DNA of 64,000 bases, from contig NC_019682.1 in NCBI RefSeq assembly GCF_000316575.1, forward strand, positions 6,249,501 through 6,313,500, given 5' to 3'. Positions 1 through 8,419 of the stretch are shown piece by piece. The stretch is from Calothrix sp. PCC 7507 (GTDB lineage: Bacteria; Cyanobacteriota; Cyanobacteriia; Cyanobacteriales; Nostocaceae). Every line of letters starts with the position of its first letter. The first letter of the stretch is position 1. The notes under the pieces are model-generated. The model saw nothing but the letters and a program-made list of their open reading frames with translations, was not told where the DNA came from and ran no database searches. The position numbers and the translations under genes are program-made.

Positions 1-482
1 GCTAGCTTGATAAACCCTTGGCGACCAGCAAAATATATCTGATTACGCAAAGAATGAGGTCGAAAGACATCTTCTGCACCACCAGGATAGACGAGTACAC
101 TAGCTCCGGAGTTCAAAGCCGTATAAGCCATTTTAGGATGCGCTCTGACTGCTCCAGCTTTAGCGGCTAGTTGCGCTACTGGGCTAAAAACCTCCCAAGC
201 TGTGGGGTGCATAAGACCGTAGATGGGTTTCTCCACACCAAATCGGCGAAACCAATCATACATCATCATCACCATATCAGGAGCCGCCAGACCCCCATTG
301 TGGGAACCGACATAGAGGACTTTTTCATCGGGTGAGACATGCTCCCAGCCGCTAGTTTGCACTCGAAAATAGTAGTGATAAAACCACCCCAATAGCGGCA
401 TGATGGATTCAATGAATCTTGGATCTCGCTCATCCAAAGACCATCCGAGTTTTGTCTTTTCGTGTTGTTGTGTATCTGACAT
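1..482 (-). CDS. Lysophospholipid acyltransferase family protein (C-terminus cut by window edge)
   Basis: Reading the - strand from an ATG at 482 gives an open frame that runs off the left edge, so only about 160 N-terminal residues are visible. The stretch contains GSHNGGLAAPDM, which resembles the HxxxxD-type catalytic block of PlsC/DGAT2-like acyltransferases, and later VYPGGAEDVFRP, which resembles the PGG block of the monoacylglycerol/diacylglycerol acyltransferase group. Such enzymes move an acyl chain from acyl-ACP or acyl-CoA onto a lipid hydroxyl at the membrane. A hydrophobic LLGWFYHYYF stretch lies near the N-terminus. The gene is divergent from ddl. Substrate cannot be read from this fragment. 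The family call is fairly firm, the exact acceptor unknown. Confidence 0.8.
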   Translation of the reverse strand, partial: MSDTQQHEKTKLGWSLDERDPRFIESIMPLLGWFYHYYFRVQTSGWEHVSPDEKVLYVGSHNGGLAAPDMVMMMYDWFRRFGVEKPIYGLMHPTAWEVFSPVAQLAAKAGAVRAHPKMAYTALNSGASVLVYPGGAEDVFRPHSLRNQIYFAGRQGFIKL

Positions 483-491
483 CCAGGAATA

Positions 492-526
492 TTATCAGTT
501 ATCAGTTAGCAGTTATCAGTAATCAG
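492..526. repeat. Five-unit 7-bp tandem repeat (TTATCAG)
   Basis: Five consecutive heptamers, TTATCAG with single changes in units three and five, lie in the divergent gap between the acyltransferase and ddl. This is the short tandemly repeated repetitive sequence type seen in heterocystous cyanobacteria. Confidence 0.8.
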
Positions 527-658
527 ATTGATGGCTGCGTACTGATTGACAGTCTATTAGCCTTCACCCTATGTCTTTTATTTTACCAAATTCTTTCTTT
601 TTACTTTTGCCTTGTTCGGTGATAGGCTAACTGCGTGACGAGTGTCGAGGTATTGAAG

Positions 659-1759
659 ATGAGTAAACTGCGGGTGGGGTTGCTGTTTGGTGGACGCTCT
701 GGGGAGCATGAAGTTTCGATTAGTTCAGCAAGAGCGATCGCTACAGCTTTAAGTGCCCAGCCAAATGCTAGCAAATATGAAGTCCTGCCATTCTACATCC
801 AAAAAGACGGCCGTTGGCTAGCAGGCGACTTACCCCAACAGCTTCTGGGTTCTGGCGCACCCCTGCTGGAATCCCCAAAAACACCCCAAGGGGAAAATCA
901 TCTCACATCCAACCCGCAAAACCAAATCCTCAGCCGTTGGCAATCACCCTCTCAAGTCGCGGAAGTGGATGTTTGGCTGCCAATTCTTCACGGGCCCAAT
1001 GGTGAAGATGGTACAATTCAAGGCTTACTGACGTTAATGCAAGTCCCCTTTGTTGGTTCTGGGGTGTTGGGTTCAGCCTTAGGAATGGATAAAATCGCCA
1101 TGAAAATGGCATTTGATCAAGCTGGATTACCCCAAGTAAAATACAAAGCTGTCACAAGGGCGCAAGTTTGGTCAAATCCTTGTGTGTTTCCTAAACTTTG
1201 TGATGAAATTGAAGCAGCGTTGGGCTATCCTGCTTTTGTCAAGCCTGCTAACCTAGGTTCATCCGTCGGCATTGCCAAAGTGCGATCGCGTCAAGAATTA
1301 GAAGCCGCATTAGATAATGCAGCTGGTTATGATCGGCGGCTAATTGTAGAAGCCGGAGTTGTCGCTAGGGAAGTAGAATGCGCCGTTTTAGGCAACGATC
1401 AACCCCAAGCCTCTGTGGTGGGGGAGATTACTTTTGACAGTGATTTTTACGATTATGAAACTAAATATACTGAAGGCAGAGCAGACTTATTAATTCCCGC
1501 ACCACTCCCCGATAATATCAGCCGTCAAATCCAGGATATGGCTTTGCAAGCATTTGCCGCCGTTGATGCTGCTGGGTTGGCAAGAGTAGACTTTTTCTAT
1601 GTGGAAGCGACAGGAGAATTGCTAATCAACGAAATCAATACCTTTCCTGGTTTCACCGCCACTAGCATGTATCCTCAACTGTGGGCGCATAGTGGAATTC
1701 CCTTCCCAGAATTAGTTGATCGATTAATTCAACTTGCCCTAGAGAGATATTCTGTTTAG
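659..1759 (+). CDS. ddl: D-alanine--D-alanine ligase
   Basis: ATP-dependent cytoplasmic ligase that joins two D-alanines for peptidoglycan precursor synthesis. It shows the full ATP-grasp Ddl pattern: N-terminal [24 protein letters not shown], the ATP-binding loop [15 protein letters not shown], and the C-terminal metal and substrate block [17 protein letters not shown]. At 366 residues it has the usual length. I chose the ATG at 659 because GAGG lies 8 bases upstream and [12 protein letters not shown] is the normal Ddl start; the frame is open further up to a GTG at 635, which would add eight unlikely residues. The ftsQ-ftsZ genes that often follow ddl in cyanobacteria are not next to it here. 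Confidence 0.96.
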   Translation: MSKLRVGLLFGGRSGEHEVSISSARAIATALSAQPNASKYEVLPFYIQKDGRWLAGDLPQQLLGSGAPLLESPKTPQGENHLTSNPQNQILSRWQSPSQVAEVDVWLPILHGPNGEDGTIQGLLTLMQVPFVGSGVLGSALGMDKIAMKMAFDQAGLPQVKYKAVTRAQVWSNPCVFPKLCDEIEAALGYPAFVKPANLGSSVGIAKVRSRQELEAALDNAAGYDRRLIVEAGVVAREVECAVLGNDQPQASVVGEITFDSDFYDYETKYTEGRADLLIPAPLPDNISRQIQDMALQAFAAVDAAGLARVDFFYVEATGELLINEINTFPGFTATSMYPQLWAHSGIPFPELVDRLIQLALERYSV

Positions 1760-1763
1760 GGCA

Positions 1764-1840
1764 TTGGGGATTGGGGATTGGGGACTGGGGACTGGGGACT
1801 GGGGACTGGGGATTGGGGATTGGGGATTGGGGATTGGGGA
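1764..1840. repeat. Eleven-unit 7-bp tandem repeat (TTGGGGA/CTGGGGA)
   Basis: Eleven uninterrupted heptamers, seven TTGGGGA and four CTGGGGA, start five bases after the ddl stop codon. The same family recurs in inverse orientation at 29689-29737 next to another gene end. Confidence 0.95.
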
Positions 1841-1875
1841 AGTGAGGGAGATATAATTCTTGACCCTTGACTCTT

Positions 1876-1903
1876 GTAGAGACGCGATTAATCGCGTCTC
1901 TAC
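1876..1903. repeat. Perfect 28-bp palindrome
   Basis: A perfect 14+14 palindrome (GTAGAGACGCGATT and its complement) sits between runs of the pentamer-like CTTGACC repeat. It could form a strong hairpin downstream of ddl and resembles interspersed palindromes scattered through Nostoc genomes. Confidence 0.9.
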
Positions 1904-2047
1904 CCTTGACCCTTGACCCTTGATAAAATTCTGTAGCTGAGATTGCACAAAAAAGCTACTTAAATCTGGATTTAAACTACGGATATCTGATTTTTGGCTC
2001 TTCCAGTACAATCATGGATCTAGAGGGGTACAAATCTGAAAGTAATC

Positions 2048-2707
2048 ATGGAAAATAGTCAGAGTGTACAGCACGAGCCAACCCAACCTACAAGGACTGC
2101 TCTCGAGCTGACAGATAATAAATCGGGAGCAGTAGATAGCTCACAGATTCTGATGCATTTGCTAGTACGCAATCCTTGGCTGTTATTAGTTGGTTTGTTG
2201 ACGATGTTTCTAGGAAGCGCTGCTTTTGCCTTGTACAGCCTAGGCTCTGTTGGGTATGCGAAACAGCCACAAGAACCCGAGCAAATCCCAGAAGCACCTA
2301 CTGTATTTGAAGAAGCAGCGAATACACCCTCTGAGATGAGCAATCCGATACCTTTATGGATGGTTGTAGCGATCGCCCTCAGTTGTGGTAGTGGTTGTTT
2401 GGTAATTTTGCGCTTAATCAACCAGCCAACAGAGCGTCAAAAAGCCCAGAAACCTAAACGTTATCAGGCACCTCCGGGACAAGGCAATCAGCACAGACTC
2501 AAACCACAGACGCTAAAAACTCCGCCAGTTTTTTCGCCAGTGTCATCACTTAAACCCTTTGTGTCAATGCAGCCTCAAACAAAACCTTTAATGACTGTTT
2601 TGCCAGTAGAACACAGGCATCGCCTGGATAATACTCAAGAATCTTTAGCAGATATGCTGGATATTCGCAAACAGAGTTCTTTGTCTACTATTTTACGTAA
2701 GTATTGA
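2048..2707 (+). CDS. Hypothetical two-span membrane protein
   Basis: I do not recognise the family. The 219 residues contain two clear hydrophobic segments, about residues 43-68 (PWLLLVGLLTMFLGSAAFAL) and 100-122 (IPLWMVVAIALSCGSGCLVI), joined by an acidic, proline-rich loop. The C-terminal hundred residues are basic, rich in K, P and Q, and end in a DMLDIRKQSSLSTILRKY-like tail. The N-terminus is polar. This suggests a small inner-membrane protein with both ends in the cytoplasm. It is not FtsQ, which would be expected after ddl: there is only a short loop where the POTRA domain would be. No clear ribosome binding site is seen before the ATG. Confidence 0.6.
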   Translation: MENSQSVQHEPTQPTRTALELTDNKSGAVDSSQILMHLLVRNPWLLLVGLLTMFLGSAAFALYSLGSVGYAKQPQEPEQIPEAPTVFEEAANTPSEMSNPIPLWMVVAIALSCGSGCLVILRLINQPTERQKAQKPKRYQAPPGQGNQHRLKPQTLKTPPVFSPVSSLKPFVSMQPQTKPLMTVLPVEHRHRLDNTQESLADMLDIRKQSSLSTILRKY

Positions 2708-3546
2708 AAACAATGCAAAACAAAAGCCTTTCAAATTAATGCTTTGGCATTTCAGGGCACGGGAGACTGTGCCCTTACTTGTGTTTAATAGTCAGTGAAG
2801 AGGACTCTTGAGACAAAGGAAATTGGGAACAAGAAAATGGGGATAATTTTCTCAATATCCCCTTCTTCTCTGTGGTCAAGTGCGTAGGACACCTACCCCT
2901 ACGGAAATGCCAAAGATGTACACAAAGCCTCGACTCAATTTAAGAATATTTTTATTTTTTAGAGTAATAAAAAAGTAATAACTCCTAATGGTTTATAACA
3001 CAATAGGGTTCAGTTTAATGAATTTTTAATTTTGACAAGTGACCTACGAAGGAAAAAAATCAGTAATTCTACTCCTGTTATATGTTACAGTAATGCGTCA
3101 TCATTGACTTGGTAAAATCTAAATTTTAAAAGCTAAAAATAACCATATTTAATTATGTGGAGGGAAATATAAAAACCCAAGAGGCTGTTCATTATATACA
3201 ATACTAAATCACCTTTCCCAAAGCCAGGTCAGCCTAATGGATAGAAAAAATAGACGCTAGTTAATGTCAAAGATTCTAGGTTTTTTTCTTGATCTAGGCA
3301 TTTTTAAGTAGATAGGCGCGAATAAATATAATATTTTCTGTTATTGCGAGATGCTAGGCGTTAAGCGTACCCCTGCGGGGAAGCTATGCCGTTCGCGTTA
3401 GCGTCTCCCAAGGAGAAGGCTTTACATAATGACATCTTACATTTAATTATGCCTACATTCTTACCTTAATTTTTATGTCAAGTTTTGATGCTTAACTAAA
3501 AATTTGGTGTCACAGATGCTGAATAACCAGAAAAAGCAAAAAAATT
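2708..3546. other. AT-rich intergenic region with one palindromic repeat
   Basis: No supported gene. It holds short hairpins such as GGGCACGGGAGACTGTGCCC near 2754 and the palindromic repeat listed at 3361-3424. The rest is AT-rich and probably contains the promoter and leader of the kinase gene at 3547. Confidence 0.6.
3361..3424. repeat. Interspersed palindromic repeat (AAGCGTACCCCTGCGGGGAAGC family)
   Basis: The block AAGCGTACCCCTGCGG, GAAGCTATGCC, TTCGCGTTAGCGTCTCC, GAGAAGGCTTTA matches, piece by piece, the longer copy at 24901-25011. A shortened relative sits inside the NRPS gene at 5611-5646. Confidence 0.75.
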
Positions 3547-4977
3547 ATGCTTTCACAAAAAACATGCAAGGGATCTATTCTCATTGTGGATGATAATCCC
3601 ACTAATTTAGAAGTTTTATCGGATACTTTAACTGCTGCTGGATTTCAAGTTGCAGTTGCACTTGATGGAGAAACAGCACTAGAACAAGTTCAATATTATC
3701 AAGCTGATCTAATCATACTGGATGTGATGATGCCTGGCATTGATGGATTTGAAACTTGCAAACGTCTAAAAGCAAACCCTCTAACTCGTGATATTCCCAT
3801 CATCTTTGCAACTGCATTATCTGATACTACCAATAAAGTTACTGGGTTGTCTGTAGGTGCGGTTGATTATGTCACTAAACCATTTCAATGTGAAGAAGTT
3901 CTCGCAAGAATTCAAATTCATTTGAAGTTACGTAACTTAGATAAAATTCTAGAGACTCAAAACCTGTTGTTGAAACAGGAGATTCAGCAACGCAAAATAG
4001 CAGAAAGCTTGCTACAGAAGCTCAATCAAGAATTAGAACAGCGAGTGAGTTACCGGACAATTGAACTTTCTGAAGCATTGCAGAAGCTGGAACAAACCCA
4101 GGTTCAACTCGTACACAATGAAAAAATGTCTTCTTTAGGAAGGCTCGTTGCTGGCGTAGCCCATGAAATCAATAATCCTGTGAATTTCATTTATGGTAAT
4201 CTCAACTACGCAATGGAATATAATCAATGCTTGCTTACATTGCTAGAACTTTGTCAAGAAAATTTTTCCAGTTTACCTAGTGAAATTCAGCTTTATCTGA
4301 AAAAAGTTGATTTTGACTACTTGAAACAGGACATGCCCAAGCTTTTGTCTTCAATGAGGATTGGGACTGAACGTATTTGTGAAATTGTACTGTCTCTACG
4401 TAAGTTCTCGCGCTTGGATGAAGCTGATAAAAAAATCGTAGATATACATGAAGGTATTGAAAGTACTCTGTTAATTTTACAAGAACAACTCAAGGGTAGA
4501 GCAAATCACCCGGAGATTAGGGTTATAAAAGAATATGGGGAATTACCACTTATAGAGTGCTATGTTGGTCAGTTAAACCAGGTTTTTATGAATTTGTTGA
4601 CAAATGCAATAGATGCTTTGGACGAACAAAATTCCCGACCCTATTTGGTGAACAATGCAGAACCTGCAACCATCCAGATTCGGACACAGAGAGTACATCA
4701 GGATTGGGTAAAGATATGCATTGCTGACAACGGCTCAGGCATTCCAGCCGATTTACAACCAAAGGTGTTTGACCCCTTCTTTACCACTAAACCAGTTGGT
4801 AAAGGAACAGGGCTAGGGCTATCTATCAGCCATCAAATTATTGTGGAAAAGCATCAAGGACAATTACTTTGTCATTCTGAACTAGGGAAAGGAACAGAAT
4901 TTGTCATTAACCTGCCTTGTAAAATTAAACATGATCATCAGCAAAAGCAAAACCTAGAAATATTACAAACAATCTAA
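3547..4977 (+). CDS. Soluble response regulator-histidine kinase hybrid
   Basis: Two-component signalling protein of 476 residues with no membrane segment. Residues 9-125 form a receiver domain: acidic pair in LIVDDNP, phospho-acceptor Asp in ILDVMMPGIDG, conserved Lys in YVTKPF. A coiled linker (about 130-190) leads to the kinase: H box VAGVAHEINNP with the phosphorylated His near residue 206, N box NLLTNAIDAL, G1 IADNGSGIP, F/G2 DPFFTTKPVGKGTGLGLS. The H-box wording is typical of cyanobacterial kinases that take input through an N-terminal receiver, so this protein is likely a middle or late relay member. It lies upstream of the NRPS-like gene on the same strand, separated by about 240 bases. 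The ligand and output partner cannot be read from the sequence. Confidence 0.92.
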   Translation: MLSQKTCKGSILIVDDNPTNLEVLSDTLTAAGFQVAVALDGETALEQVQYYQADLIILDVMMPGIDGFETCKRLKANPLTRDIPIIFATALSDTTNKVTGLSVGAVDYVTKPFQCEEVLARIQIHLKLRNLDKILETQNLLLKQEIQQRKIAESLLQKLNQELEQRVSYRTIELSEALQKLEQTQVQLVHNEKMSSLGRLVAGVAHEINNPVNFIYGNLNYAMEYNQCLLTLLELCQENFSSLPSEIQLYLKKVDFDYLKQDMPKLLSSMRIGTERICEIVLSLRKFSRLDEADKKIVDIHEGIESTLLILQEQLKGRANHPEIRVIKEYGELPLIECYVGQLNQVFMNLLTNAIDALDEQNSRPYLVNNAEPATIQIRTQRVHQDWVKICIADNGSGIPADLQPKVFDPFFTTKPVGKGTGLGLSISHQIIVEKHQGQLLCHSELGKGTEFVINLPCKIKHDHQQKQNLEILQTI

Positions 4978-5217
4978 TCTCTAGTTTGAATTCACAAAAT
5001 ATTATTATCTACATCTGTGCTAATTCTTGTATTGGATATGTATTATATACTATTTAAGCAAAATTTGCTCCTTATTTCCCCTACTTCTTTAAGAAATTGG
5101 GGTTTTAAATCCTATATACATCTGGTTTTCAGTTTTCATTAAAAGCGAAAACTAAAAAGCATATTTAGTGTGTTTAAACATGAGACTTTAATAATTTTAC
5201 TGAGTATTTTTATGATT

Positions 5218-8200
5218 ATGAATTATCAACATCTGACCATTCATGAATTAGTTGAAAACCAAGTATCCTTAACACCTGATAAAGTAGCTGTTATTTTTCA
5301 GAATCAGCAATTAACCTACCGACAACTGAATGAAAAAGCTAACCAGTTAGCACATTACCTGCAATCCTTAGGAGTCGGTTCAGAAACATTAGTGGGTATT
5401 TGCGTGGAGCGATCGCTCTCTATGTTGATTGGCTTGTTGGCAATCCTCAAAGCAGGCGGTGCTTACGTTCCACTCGATCCATCCTACCCCTGGGATCGTC
5501 TGGCTTTTATGCTAGAGGACTCGCAACTAACTGTTTTAGTAACTCAACAGCATTTGTCAGACAAACTAACTCCACACTCAGCTAAAATCGTTTGCCTCAA
5601 TAGCGATGGGGAAGCGATAAGCCCTGCGGGCATGGCTTCGCTTACCGCTCAACATAGCAACCAGAATCCCCACAGTCTAGTATCTGCCGATAATTTGGCG
5701 TATACCATTTACACTTCCGGTTCAACTGGTAAGCCCAAAGGTGTACAAATTATTCATGCTGCTGTTGTTAATTTCTTGCTCTCTATGCAACAAGAGCCGG
5801 GATTGACAACGCAAGATGTGCTTCTAGCAGTGACTACGATTTCTTTTGATATTGCTGTTTTAGAACTCTTCCTACCCCTCATAGTAGGCGCTACTACCGT
5901 TATGGTGAGTCGTGAAGTTGCAAGCGATGCATTTCAACTATCTAAAATCATCAATCAATCTCATGCTACGGTCATGCAAGCTACGCCGGCAACTTGGCGC
6001 ATGTTGCTAGCTATTGGTTGGCAAGGTAATCAACATCTGAAAATCCTTTGTGGCGGAGAAGCTCTGACTCGACATCTTGCAAACCAATTACTAGAAAGGA
6101 GTTCTGCGGTTTGGAATATGTATGGGCCAACAGAGACTACTATTTGGTCAACCGTTCATCAGGTAGAACCAGGCGATCGCGCCATACCTATTGGTCGCCC
6201 CATCTTTAACACGCAAATCTATATATTCAAAGACCCAGCTCGGCGTAAGAATGATACTTTGAAACCTGTTGAAGAAGAAGAAGAGGGACAACTTTACATT
6301 GGTGGTTTAGGACTAGCAAGAGGCTATGGGAATCGTCCCGATCTCACATCTGAGAAGTTCATACCTGACCCGTTTAGTAACGATCCCACAGCCCGTCTCT
6401 ATAAAACAGGTGATTTAGCTCGTTATTTACCAGACGGTAACATCTTGATCGTGGGACGAATTGACCATCAAGTAAAAATTCGTGGACATCGGATTGAATT
6501 AGGAGAAATTGAAGCAACACTATCGCAACATCCCCAAGTACAGGAATGTGTAGTAGTTGCTAGAGAAGACTCTCCTGGAGATTTACGTTTAGTGGCCTAC
6601 GTAGTGTTGAAGTCGCCAGAAAAAAATCTGCGTCCAGCACAATTAAAGGGATGGCTGCAAGAAAAACTATCTGATTACATGGTTCCTGCGATTGTAGTCT
6701 TTATGGATAAACTGCCATTGACTCCTAACTGTAAAGTTGATCGTCGGGCATTACCAGTACCAACTCTGGATTTAATGGAGGAATTTGTATCTCCCCGAAC
6801 AGAGCTAGAAAAACAACTGAGCCAAATTTGGACGACTATTTTAGGTGTGGAAGTTGGTGTGTATCAAAACTTTTTTGAATCAGGAGGTAATTCGCTCACT
6901 TCGGCTTTGTTAATACACCGCATAAATGAAACATTAAAAATAGAATTGTCTCTAGAGTGCTTATTTAAAGCGCCGACAATTGCTGAGTTAGCTGAAATAA
7001 TTCCAGCTTCTGGTTCTACAGCTAAATTTGCCAATCACCTCGAACAGATGCAGGCTGATGCAGTCTTAGAAGCAACAATCCACCCACTAACTATCACCCA
7101 GACTGAACCTCAGCGTATCTTCTTAACTGGTGCAACAGGTTTTATTGGTGCTTTTCTGCTGCAAGAATTACTGCACCTGAATCCACAGGTAACTGTTTAC
7201 TGTCTAGTCCGTGCCAATAGTTTAGAAGCAGCTAGCGAGCGACTGCGTAAGAGTCTAGAAAGTTATGAAATTTGGCAAGATAGTTTTGGTTCCAGAATTG
7301 TCCCTGTGCTGGGAGATTTATCACAGCCTTTGTTAGGACTATCAGAGGCACAATTTAGGGAATTAGCAGATCGAATTGAGCTAATTTATCACAGTGGTGC
7401 TTATGTAAATTTAGTTTATCCCTACACGGCTTTGCGAGAAACAAACGTACTCGGTACTGGAGAAGTGTTACGTTTGGCAGTTCATACAAAAACCATTCCA
7501 ATTCACCATATTTCTACTTTAGATGTCTTTCAATCCTCTGCATATGAACAGAAGAAAATAATTTTAGAAACAGAGGATATTCTCAGTGGGGCGGGGTATT
7601 TTGATGGTTATTCCCAAAGTAAATGGGTAGCCGAAAAATTAGTTATGGCAGCACGCGATCGCGGTTTGCCTGTCTGTATTTATCGGTTAGGAATGATTAC
7701 AGGGCATAGTCAAACCGGTGTTTTTCAGCCTAGTAACCTGATTAGCAGAATGATTAAAGGGTTCATCCAAATGGGTTACGCACCTGAATGGGAACTAAAT
7801 ATGAACTTGACTCCCGTAGACTACGTAGCTCAAGCGATCGCATATTTGTCACGCCAACCAAAATCTGATGGCAAAACCTTTCATTTATTAAGTCCCTATG
7901 TATTATCGATTAACCAGCTAGCGGCTGATCTGAACTCACTGGGATATCCGATTACTTCTATTTCTTTCGACCAATGGCAGACAAAACTACTCAATATGCC
8001 TCCAGAGAATGCTTTAACACCAATAGCATCGATGTTTACCAAGAAGGTATCAAATCAGCAAGAAACTTTTATCGAAACAACCGCCCTAACATCATCCCAA
8101 GTCTTTGATTCCCGTAACACACAATTGGGACTAGCGAGTAGCGATATTATCTGTCCTCCTATTAACTCTTCCGTGCTAAAAGCTTATTTGTCTTATTTCA

Positions 8201-8265
8201 TGCGTTGCGGTTTCCTCACTAAATCTACTAGTGTGGCAAGCGGCAACCTGAAAATGTTTGGTTAA
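5218..8265 (+). CDS. NRPS-like A-T-R enzyme (adenylation, carrier, thioester reductase), predicted glycine-activating
   Basis: A free-standing module of 1015 residues. The adenylation domain (1-500) has A3 YTIYTSGSTGKPKGV near 161, A4 ISFDIAVLELF and A5 NMYGPTETTIW. Aligned by eye to gramicidin synthetase A, the pocket reads D-I-L-Q-L-G-M-I-W-K, one conservative change from the published glycine-type code DILQLGLIWN apart from the constant last Lys position. The carrier Ser is in GGNSL near 557. The reductase begins at IFLTGATGFIG near 634 with catalytic YSQSK near 796. There is no condensation domain, so the expected reaction is activation of one amino acid and NADPH release as an aldehyde or alcohol. 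The frame is open up to a GTG at 5170; I prefer the ATG at 5218, where MNYQHLTIHEL matches usual A-domain starts. It sits between two sensor kinases. Confidence 0.88.
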   Translation: MNYQHLTIHELVENQVSLTPDKVAVIFQNQQLTYRQLNEKANQLAHYLQSLGVGSETLVGICVERSLSMLIGLLAILKAGGAYVPLDPSYPWDRLAFMLEDSQLTVLVTQQHLSDKLTPHSAKIVCLNSDGEAISPAGMASLTAQHSNQNPHSLVSADNLAYTIYTSGSTGKPKGVQIIHAAVVNFLLSMQQEPGLTTQDVLLAVTTISFDIAVLELFLPLIVGATTVMVSREVASDAFQLSKIINQSHATVMQATPATWRMLLAIGWQGNQHLKILCGGEALTRHLANQLLERSSAVWNMYGPTETTIWSTVHQVEPGDRAIPIGRPIFNTQIYIFKDPARRKNDTLKPVEEEEEGQLYIGGLGLARGYGNRPDLTSEKFIPDPFSNDPTARLYKTGDLARYLPDGNILIVGRIDHQVKIRGHRIELGEIEATLSQHPQVQECVVVAREDSPGDLRLVAYVVLKSPEKNLRPAQLKGWLQEKLSDYMVPAIVVFMDKLPLTPNCKVDRRALPVPTLDLMEEFVSPRTELEKQLSQIWTTILGVEVGVYQNFFESGGNSLTSALLIHRINETLKIELSLECLFKAPTIAELAEIIPASGSTAKFANHLEQMQADAVLEATIHPLTITQTEPQRIFLTGATGFIGAFLLQELLHLNPQVTVYCLVRANSLEAASERLRKSLESYEIWQDSFGSRIVPVLGDLSQPLLGLSEAQFRELADRIELIYHSGAYVNLVYPYTALRETNVLGTGEVLRLAVHTKTIPIHHISTLDVFQSSAYEQKKIILETEDILSGAGYFDGYSQSKWVAEKLVMAARDRGLPVCIYRLGMITGHSQTGVFQPSNLISRMIKGFIQMGYAPEWELNMNLTPVDYVAQAIAYLSRQPKSDGKTFHLLSPYVLSINQLAADLNSLGYPITSISFDQWQTKLLNMPPENALTPIASMFTKKVSNQQETFIETTALTSSQVFDSRNTQLGLASSDIICPPINSSVLKAYLSYFMRCGFLTKSTSVASGNLKMFG
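5611..5646. repeat. Palindromic repeat inserted inside the adenylation-domain coding sequence
   Basis: GAAGCGATAAGCCCTGCGGG followed by CATGGCTTCGCTTACC forms an imperfect hairpin (AGCGATAAGCC against GGCTTCGCT). It is read in frame as E-A-I-S-P-A-G-M-A-S-L-T between core motifs A2 and A3. The middle resembles the genome-scattered element at 3361. Confidence 0.65.
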
Positions 8266-8283
8266 TCAGATAAAAAACACGTA

Positions 8284-8310
8284 GCCCACCAAAACCCGGA
8301 TATGGTGGGC
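8284..8310. terminator. Hairpin after the NRPS-like gene
   Basis: GCCCACC and GGTGGGC form a 7-bp stem around a 13-base loop, 18 bases after the stop codon. It belongs to the interspersed GCCCACC/GGTGGGC repeat family (also 19975 and 51516) and has no T run, so its role as a terminator is only possible. Confidence 0.45.
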
Positions 8311-8419
8311 AACTTACACACAAGTAACGGAAAAACAAACCACAGAGGAAACAGAGAAATGAGAGTTTGAGAGGTTTTTTGCATAAGTCCTATGACGAAA
8401 TATTTTTTAGGATGCCAGA

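Noticed and set aside
1764-1840. CRISPR array
   Set aside because: Seven-base units without spacers; ordinary short tandem repeat. No CRISPR array or cas gene is seen in the window.
1739-2011. 90-residue frame on the - strand after ddl
   Set aside because: It is made of the 7-bp repeat (Pro-Ile-Pro-Ser-Pro-Gln units) and a palindrome; no start signal.
5218-8265. Part of a larger NRPS/PKS cluster with the hgl genes
   Set aside because: 40 kb apart with unrelated genes between, and no condensation domain or further module next to it.
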